From the NCBI GenBank assembly GCA_910588465.1, contig CAJUOP010000033.1:1-8503 (forward strand): DNA of 8,503 nt, given 5' to 3'. Position numbers and translations under genes: made by a program. The DNA comes from an uncultured Christensenellaceae bacterium (lineage in GTDB: Bacteria; Bacillota; Clostridia; Christensenellales; Borkfalkiaceae). Shown here one piece after another: positions 1 through 5,171 of the stretch. The stretch's first letter is position 1. Every line of letters begins with the position of its first letter. The notes beneath the pieces are model-generated. The model was not told the DNA's origin. It searched no databases and was given only the letters and a program-made list of their open reading frames with translations.

Positions 1-228
1 GCAAGCGTTATCGAGATGATCGAGGGACCTGAGCAGTTCGAGGGAAACATGATCCACTACACGAATACGGCAAACGATATGTTCACGCTTACGGTAACGG
101 TGCAATCGAAAGCTGGGGATACGGTGTACGGAACGGTTACGAAGGAAACAAACTTCCGTATGCAGAACTACACGAATATTTCCCCCGTTAACGGGATGAA
201 CGTCGATCGGTGGTCTTACACCTTTTAA
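1..228 (+). CDS. 3' end of a beta-rich protein of unknown function (partial)
   Basis: The frame is open from the first base and ends with TAA at 226-228, so 75 residues of a longer protein are seen. The first ATG, at 16, has no Shine-Dalgarno-like sequence before it, so it is probably internal and the real start lies left of the window. The visible tail alternates hydrophobic and polar residues with many Thr, Val, Asn and Tyr (for example FTLTVTVQSKAGDTVYGTV), which suggests beta strands of a surface or structural protein. It has no membrane segment and ends in an aromatic tail (WSYTF). The next gene starts 15 bases downstream in the same direction, so it probably shares an operon with the two exported proteins that follow. 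I do not recognise the family; a virion component is a contextual guess only. Confidence 0.7.
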   Translation, partial: ASVIEMIEGPEQFEGNMIHYTNTANDMFTLTVTVQSKAGDTVYGTVTKETNFRMQNYTNISPVNGMNVDRWSYTF

Positions 229-243
229 CGGAAGGAGGCGCGT

Positions 244-1467
244 ATGAAAACAGCAAAAGTAATTACGGGTGTTATTATCGTGCTGATCGCCGCGCTCGCC
301 GTGGGGCTTATCTTCAAGTTCACGAACGGGTTCAATGAGGAATTCAAGACGTTCTATCTGGAACAGGACGGAAAGCAGATATTAACGAGCGAAACGGAAA
401 GGTCGTTTCTTCGCGGAGAAAGTTACCGATACGAAGTAAAGTATACCTTCGACAGCGGAAAATCCGAGTCGAAGGGTTACAACGTGAAGGTCGTGCCGAA
501 CGTAAAATTCAATCTCACGTTCAATGCGGGCGGGAAGGTGTATTCGTATGCGGAGGCAAAAGAGCTTACGGGCGCGTTTGATATCAAAAAAGAAAAGAGC
601 GCGTTTACGCTGACCGTACCGGAAGAGGTGTCGTTGAAAACGGTGTTAGAAAAGGCATACGGGAAAGAGGTAGAGGTGGTCGAGCCGCAGGGGTATCTGT
701 ATACGCTTGTCGTAAGCTCGTATAACGAAAAGGTGACGTATAAAATTAACTTCGGAATTGCGGTGAAAGTGGAGGGTATCGAACTTGACAAGGACGGGAT
801 CGTGTTCGGCGGGGGTATGGCAGTCGGCGACGAACAACCGAATCCGTCACCGTCAGAGCCGATACCCGATCAGCCCGAAACGCCGCAACCGTCTGATCGG
901 GATTACCGTATTACGTTTTATACGTGGGGAGATATTACGAACCTCGTTCCCGTTCGGAAGGATATTCCTTTGAACGCGCGCGGCGGGGAAACGGTAACGT
1001 TTACATACGAAATTTTAGACGTCGGCTACGAAATCACCGATATGAGCATTTTTGTCGAGAAAGAGCCGTCGCTGTACGTGCCTATCATAAGCGCGGGCGG
1101 GAACGTTTATTCGTTTGTGATGCCCGAATCGCCCATCTCGCTTCGCATACAGGCGGATTTGATCGTTTCGGAAACTTACTACACGATAGAGATCGATCAG
1201 CTTGGAAACGGGTCGATTTTATCCGTGGAAATCGAATGTCCGAGCAAAGCAAGGGCGGGAGAAGAGGTCGTATTCACTGCAAGCGTGAAGGATCAGTATG
1301 ACGAATATTACGACGCGAATTTGGAGATTACGGGAATAGAAGTCCGTATTCGATCGGGGGAACAGGAGGGCGAAGATTATTATTTGAGTAAGGGAAGCGA
1401 CGGGAAGTATCGCTTTACGATGCCGGACGGAGATATAACGCTCATGTTTTATCTGATGTATAAGTAA
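244..1467 (+). CDS. Membrane-anchored surface protein with proline-rich linker and two tandem InlB-B-repeat-like domains
   Basis: The start is fixed by AAGGAGG at 232-238, five bases before the ATG. Residues 5-24 form one hydrophobic segment after a short basic N-terminus (MKTAK), without a clear cleavage site, so the protein is probably membrane-anchored with its C-terminus outside. Residues about 30-190 are a beta-rich, Lys/Glu-rich region of no family I recognise. Residues 197-218 are a Pro/Ser/Asp-rich linker. Two similar domains follow, at about 221-304 and 311-405: ARGGETVTFT (245-254) matches ARAGEEVVFT (336-345), and YSFVMPESPISL (289-300) matches YRFTMPDGDITL (389-400). The Y-x-F-x-MP-x-x-x-I-x-L pattern resembles divergent InlB B-repeat domains of Gram-positive surface proteins, a family assignment made by eye. 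No sortase motif is present. The next gene starts 12 bases later, so co-expression is likely. A role in host attachment or in a virion tip is inferred from context. Confidence 0.8.
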   Translation: MKTAKVITGVIIVLIAALAVGLIFKFTNGFNEEFKTFYLEQDGKQILTSETERSFLRGESYRYEVKYTFDSGKSESKGYNVKVVPNVKFNLTFNAGGKVYSYAEAKELTGAFDIKKEKSAFTLTVPEEVSLKTVLEKAYGKEVEVVEPQGYLYTLVVSSYNEKVTYKINFGIAVKVEGIELDKDGIVFGGGMAVGDEQPNPSPSEPIPDQPETPQPSDRDYRITFYTWGDITNLVPVRKDIPLNARGGETVTFTYEILDVGYEITDMSIFVEKEPSLYVPIISAGGNVYSFVMPESPISLRIQADLIVSETYYTIEIDQLGNGSILSVEIECPSKARAGEEVVFTASVKDQYDEYYDANLEITGIEVRIRSGEQEGEDYYLSKGSDGKYRFTMPDGDITLMFYLMYK

Positions 1468-1479
1468 AGGAGGGGGACG

Positions 1480-3672
1480 ATGGTAAAACAAATATTAAAA
1501 CAAATCGGTTTGGCGTTGCTCGCGGTCGTACTTTGCTTTACGTCGGTGTTCGGAAAACAGCTTATTGTTTCTGCGTCCGCCGAGGCAACGAAGAATATCG
1601 TAGAGGTATACGAGCAAACGAACGTATCCGACAATCTGGAAGGGTCGGTTATCGCGGGGAAAGAGTTTGTTCTTGAAGATTACCCGCACGATGAAAACGG
1701 AAAGTTGCAGCTGTTATCCCTTGTGGAGTTCTGTTATTCCTATTACGACGAGAAGCAGAGCGACTACGGCTTGTACGTCTATTTCTATAATCCGCAGGAT
1801 AAGCCGATCGACGTATCTGCGGATCGCAACAAAATACAGCTTACGTTCGGAGAGAAAGACAGATATTCCAAATACACGTTGGAGTTTTTGAACTATTCCA
1901 AACAGACGGGCTACGAGGGCAGGTTTTATAAATTCCGTATCAAGTTATCCGCCGCGCAGCGGGAAGCGTTGTTAAACGGAGTTAAAGCGGACAGCCGCGT
2001 TTACAAGGTGAGCAGCTTCGAGCTGTGCGTGCAGAATAAGATAACGGACTATCCCTGCGCGCAGACCTATACATATACGGGCTATGCGCTCGGATACGGA
2101 TCGGACCTGGCGGAAACGGATTCGCTTGCGTGCAGGGTGGACGGGTTCGACGATTATATCACGTTGGACGTCAACCATACCGTGTACTACAAAGAAGGCG
2201 ATTTTTACCACGGACAGCAGTCGCAGCTTAACAGTTGTTTCTTCCGCGTTCCCGATCAATATTTCGAGGAATACGGGGAGCTTACTCAAATTGCATACGA
2301 GTGGTACGAGTATGTTACGAATTTTATTCTGGTAACGGAAGATAAGGCGATATACGAAGCCGTAGACGGATTACGCGGCAAAGGGTTGGGAGCAGTGAAC
2401 AACGGTTACGACTATCTGTTTTGCGCGTTGTGCGATTTCGATTCTTCATGGTTCAAAGAAAAGGGAACGATGCTTGCGCTTTACGACGGCTGGGAGATGA
2501 AGGACGAATATTCGTGGTGGGAAGGACTATCCAAAGTAACGATTAAAATGAAGGGCGAGGGCGAAGCGGAGGAATGGATGAAAAATCTGTCCTCGACGAT
2601 TGCGGCGGCGTTTTATACAAACGGAGCGGATTGTAAGGATTACAGCGTTGCTGCTTCCGATATTATGGAGAAGTTCAAGCGGAATTCCAAAACGCTCGGC
2701 GCGCCCTATTACGGAAACGGATACAGTCAATCGCTGTTCTGCGATTTCGTGGACGAGGGGCACAAGCGGGGATATAATTACCGCGATATTTCCCCCGACG
2801 ATACGTTCGAGGTGTTTTGGCGGGAGACGACGAAGAGTTTATGGCAGCGGATATGGGGCGGCTATAACGTCGTAACGAATTACGACAGTCTGCCCGCCAT
2901 CGTAAAGATAAGCGCGTCCGATCTGAACGGCTCGGACGAAGAGATTGCAAACAGGCTGTTTATCCATAAGAGCGACGTAACAAAGCTCAAAGAGGAATAC
3001 AGTATCGGACGGAACGCCGAGGAAAAAGAAACGGTGATACTGTTCCGATACGGAACAAGCACCGCGCTTTCCATGCCGTGCGGACAGGCTGCTTCCAATG
3101 CAAGCGGGGATAGGGATTTAGAGCTTGTGAAAACGGCGGTAACGCAGGCGGCAGAGGAGGATTTCTCGGCATACGTTACGCAGCAGACAGTGTATCTCGG
3201 TTTCGATATTATTTCGCTCACGTTTACGAAAGACAACGTTCCAACGGTAATTCCCGTCGTCATGTCGCCCGCGGACGTATTTTCGCAGACGAATCCGCCG
3301 GATGATATTGCGACGCGGGGCAATATGCTCTCATGGTGGCAGATCTTGCTCGGCGTGATCGCCCTAATTGTTATTATCGTGCTGCTTGTAAAGTTCGCGC
3401 CGTGGCTCATTTACGGGATCGGGAAAGTGATTGCCGCGCCATTCAAGGCGCTTTCAAAGTTATGTAAATCGGGCAAAGAACGACGACGGGAAAAGCGTAA
3501 GGAAAGACAAGAAAGGAAACAGGAAAAGAAAAGGGAACGGAAAGAGCAGATAGACATGAAAAAGCAACGGCAGGAAGACGAGCGGTTTGATAGGGCATGG
3601 GAAGAAGCGTTGTTGGACGAAATAGATTGGGACAGTATCGATTGGGAGCAATTTGACGGATCGGATTGGTAA
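1480..3672 (+). CDS. Exported protein with C-terminal membrane anchor and charged cytoplasmic tail; candidate pIII-like adsorption/minor coat protein
   Basis: The ATG follows AAGGAGGGGG (1467-1475). The N-terminus is a typical signal peptide: basic residues (K3, K7), a hydrophobic core at about 9-24 and an A-S-A site at 32-34 suggesting cleavage before E35. A roughly 580-residue ectodomain rich in Tyr, Trp and Asp follows, with about ten scattered cysteines and no motif I recognise. Residues 622-648 are strongly hydrophobic and should span the membrane. The remaining 80 or so residues are very unusual: 666-689 are nearly all Lys, Arg, Glu and Gln, probably a charged helix, and 708-730 are acidic with a repeated I-D-W pattern, ending SDW. 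Signal peptide, large ectodomain and C-terminal anchor match the topology of filamentous-phage pIII-type adsorption proteins, although pIII tails are far shorter. Function is inferred from topology and the neighbouring ATPase and HUH genes. A conjugation surface protein is the alternative. A hairpin begins 6 bases after the stop. Confidence 0.8.
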   Translation: MVKQILKQIGLALLAVVLCFTSVFGKQLIVSASAEATKNIVEVYEQTNVSDNLEGSVIAGKEFVLEDYPHDENGKLQLLSLVEFCYSYYDEKQSDYGLYVYFYNPQDKPIDVSADRNKIQLTFGEKDRYSKYTLEFLNYSKQTGYEGRFYKFRIKLSAAQREALLNGVKADSRVYKVSSFELCVQNKITDYPCAQTYTYTGYALGYGSDLAETDSLACRVDGFDDYITLDVNHTVYYKEGDFYHGQQSQLNSCFFRVPDQYFEEYGELTQIAYEWYEYVTNFILVTEDKAIYEAVDGLRGKGLGAVNNGYDYLFCALCDFDSSWFKEKGTMLALYDGWEMKDEYSWWEGLSKVTIKMKGEGEAEEWMKNLSSTIAAAFYTNGADCKDYSVAASDIMEKFKRNSKTLGAPYYGNGYSQSLFCDFVDEGHKRGYNYRDISPDDTFEVFWRETTKSLWQRIWGGYNVVTNYDSLPAIVKISASDLNGSDEEIANRLFIHKSDVTKLKEEYSIGRNAEEKETVILFRYGTSTALSMPCGQAASNASGDRDLELVKTAVTQAAEEDFSAYVTQQTVYLGFDIISLTFTKDNVPTVIPVVMSPADVFSQTNPPDDIATRGNMLSWWQILLGVIALIVIIVLLVKFAPWLIYGIGKVIAAPFKALSKLCKSGKERRREKRKERQERKQEKKRERKEQIDMKKQRQEDERFDRAWEEALLDEIDWDSIDWEQFDGSDW

Positions 3673-3673
3673 G

Positions 3674-3705
3674 AAAAAGCGGCTACGGTGTTATGCCGTA
3701 GCCGC
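3674..3705 (-). terminator. Intrinsic terminator of the AAA_14/DUF4143 ATPase gene
   Basis: A perfect 10-bp stem (3679-3688 with 3696-3705, GCGGCTACGG/CCGTAGCCGC) encloses a 7-base loop. Read on the - strand it is followed at once by TTTTT (A3678-A3674 on the + strand), the classic intrinsic-terminator layout, and it lies 63 bases beyond the stop of the - strand ATPase gene. On the + strand the stem is followed by AAATATCGG with no immediate T-run, so it should work mainly for the - strand gene, although it also sits 6 bases after the stop of the + strand 730-aa gene. Confidence 0.85.
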
Positions 3706-3768
3706 AAATATCGGTGTAAGTTATTTTTTCGGTTTCAGTTCTTTACGAAGTTGAACGAATGCGGTCGG

Positions 3769-4992
3769 TTAAATCGTCCAAGCGGGAATGACAAGCGTAT
3801 TTTTGTCGAGTGCCGTAAAGGTTTCTTTCAAGCAAATCACAGCGCCCATGCCTACGGGGAGAGTTGCTTTTTTCAGTACGTCGAAGGCGGAGGTCATGGC
3901 AAGATTAGGGCTTGAAGTCTTTTTGATTTCCAACGGGTGTAGAAGTCCGTCCGCCTCGATGATCAAATCGATTTCCTTCGCGTCTTTATCGCGGTAGTAG
4001 TGCAAGAAACATTCTTCGCCTGCGTTCAGATAGGTTTTGCGGATTTCGGACACGATATAATTTTCGAGGATCGCGCCGTTGATCGCACCGTTTTGTAGAA
4101 TTTCGGGCGAGCTGTGGCGGGTGAGATAGGCGACTAATCCCGTATCGAAAAAATATAATTTCGGCGCTTTTACGGTGCGCTTTAATAAGTTGTTGGAATA
4201 GGGGTGCAGGTAGAAGATAACGTCGGACTTTTCCAATACCGTGAGCCAATGCTTTGCCGTTTGATCGGCAACGCCTACGTCGGTGGCAATCGAATGGATG
4301 TTCAAAAGCTGTCCCGTGCGGCAAGCGCAGGCACGGATAAAGTCAAGAAACTGTGTTTCGTTTACGCCTTCGATTTCGTCCTTCACGTCGCGGGAGATAT
4401 AGGTCTGCAAATAGCTCGAATAATATACGTTTCGGTTGGTAAACTTCCCGCTCAACAATGCGGGGAGAGAACCCTTCCAAATGCGTTCGTAAATGCCGTT
4501 TGCATCGGCAGGCTGTCTGTATGTCTTACGGTCTTGAATCGCTTGCAAAGTTACTTCGAAGGGGGAGTTGTTGCCCGTTCCGTACATCTCTTTTTGCGAA
4601 ATGCCCGAAAGGTGTAAAAGCGCAACTCTGCCTGCAAGCGATTCCTGTGCAAGCATCATCAGCTTAAAGGTCTGCGAACCCGTCAGCCAAAAACTGCCCG
4701 CAGGCGCGCCGTTGTCGATTGCCATTTTAATATACGAAAAGAGTTCGGGCGCATACTGCACCTCGTCGATTAGAACGGGTGCAGGGTGTAGAGTTAAGAA
4801 CATGGCGGGATCGGTTTTGGCGAGCTTGCGTTCTTCCAAATCGTCCAAGGAAATGACGCTGCGGTTATCCGCCATGATGTTTTTCAGCAGGGTCGTCTTT
4901 CCCACCTGACGGGGACCGCAAACGAGAATACACGAGTATTCCTTCGTAAGTTCTTCAACAAGGGTTTCCATATCTCTTGTGATATAGTCCAT
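3769..4992 (-). CDS. AAA_14/DUF4143-type ATPase with C-terminal PD-(D/E)XK-like domain
   Basis: The start is set by GGAGG (+ strand 4998-5002) five bases before the ATG. Residues 1-130 are a P-loop NTPase: Walker A GPRQVGKTT (26-34), Walker B VLIDEVQ (73-79), a sensor-like FWLTGSQ (101-107) and an arginine in SLAGR (118-122). Residues about 231-265 look like a winged helix. The C-terminal part carries E310, D342 in EIDLII, and E355-x-K357 in LEIKK, the D...ExK arrangement of the PD-(D/E)XK nuclease-like fold typical of DUF4143 proteins. At 407 residues it is of normal family length and appears intact. The biological role of this family is poorly defined; many gut anaerobes carry several copies, and cellular substrates are not established. 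Here it is transcribed against all its neighbours, with its own strong promoter and terminator, so it looks like a cargo (moron) gene rather than a part of the replication or assembly machinery. Confidence 0.9.
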   Translation of the reverse strand: MDYITRDMETLVEELTKEYSCILVCGPRQVGKTTLLKNIMADNRSVISLDDLEERKLAKTDPAMFLTLHPAPVLIDEVQYAPELFSYIKMAIDNGAPAGSFWLTGSQTFKLMMLAQESLAGRVALLHLSGISQKEMYGTGNNSPFEVTLQAIQDRKTYRQPADANGIYERIWKGSLPALLSGKFTNRNVYYSSYLQTYISRDVKDEIEGVNETQFLDFIRACACRTGQLLNIHSIATDVGVADQTAKHWLTVLEKSDVIFYLHPYSNNLLKRTVKAPKLYFFDTGLVAYLTRHSSPEILQNGAINGAILENYIVSEIRKTYLNAGEECFLHYYRDKDAKEIDLIIEADGLLHPLEIKKTSSPNLAMTSAFDVLKKATLPVGMGAVICLKETFTALDKNTLVIPAWTI

Positions 4993-5001
4993 AACATCCT
5001 C

Positions 5002-5034
5002 CGACTAAAATTAGTTTCAATTCTATTTTAGCCG
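5002..5034. repeat. Imperfect inverted repeat overlapping the - strand promoter (possible operator)
   Basis: CTAAAAT at 5005-5011 is the reverse complement of ATTTTAG at 5025-5031. After one mismatch (5004/5032) the pairing continues for two more bases (C5002-G5034, G5003-C5033), giving 9 matched positions over 10 with a 13-base centre. The right arm covers the -10 box and the left arm abuts the Shine-Dalgarno site of the - strand ATPase gene. A protein bound here, or the hairpin in the transcript, could control the gene. The arms are AT-rich, so chance occurrence is possible. Confidence 0.4.
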
Positions 5035-5053
5035 AAACATATTTTTTTGTCAA
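5025..5053 (-). promoter_or_regulatory. Near-consensus sigma-A promoter for the AAA_14/DUF4143 gene
   Basis: Read on the - strand, TTGACA (5053-5048) is a perfect -35 box, followed by exactly 17 bases and TAAAAT (5030-5025), a five-of-six -10 box. The ATG lies 32 bases beyond the -10 box, with GGAGG in between, leaving a short 5' untranslated leader. This implies strong expression independent of the + strand genes unless a repressor acts on the overlapping inverted repeat. Confidence 0.85.
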
Positions 5054-5072
5054 TAGAAAAAAGGAAAAATAA

Positions 5073-5171
5073 ATGAAAATTCTAAAAAGGATAATCGCGG
5101 TAACGATAGTTCTTGTTGCCGTATTGCTTGTAAGCTATCTTATCTACACGGGAGGACAAGTCCATGCGTAG
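5073..5171 (+). CDS. 32-aa single-span membrane peptide (small ORF; possible minor coat peptide)
   Basis: The ATG at 5073 follows AAGGA (5061-5065) by seven bases and the frame ends at TAG 5169-5171, giving 32 residues. The N-terminus is basic (K2, K5, R6), residues 7-25 are an uninterrupted hydrophobic stretch, and the tail is short and polar (TGGQVHA). The gene contains the Shine-Dalgarno site of the next gene and overlaps its start by 8 bases, which suggests translational coupling. Filamentous phages carry minor coat peptides of this size without signal peptides (Ff pVII and pIX, about 32-33 residues); the match here is in size, hydrophobicity and setting, not sequence. It could instead be a regulatory leader peptide or a small partner of the 705-aa membrane ATPase. 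It is not the usual major coat size, which is nearer 45-80 residues with a processed signal. Confidence 0.6.
   Translation: MKILKRIIAVTIVLVAVLLVSYLIYTGGQVHA

Noticed and set aside
16..18. ATG at 16 as a true start of a 70-aa gene
   Set aside because: The frame is open to the window edge and no Shine-Dalgarno-like sequence precedes it, so it is more likely an internal methionine.
2880..3410. Open frame of 176 codons on the - strand inside the 730-aa gene
   Set aside because: Antisense to a gene with clear signal peptide, anchor and ribosome site; its product has no recognisable domain and no good Shine-Dalgarno site was seen.
4204..4617. Open frame of 137 codons on the + strand across the AAA_14/DUF4143 gene
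   Set aside because: Shadow of the well-supported - strand gene; no domain recognised.
5015..5043. Possible + strand promoter TTTCAA-17-CATATT before the 32-aa ORF
   Set aside because: Only three of six and four of six consensus bases match, in AT-rich DNA where such matches are common; spacing alone is not enough.
3673..5072. Transposon or insertion-sequence origin of the antisense ATPase cassette
   Set aside because: No terminal inverted repeats, target-site duplication or transposase could be found at the cassette edges by eye.
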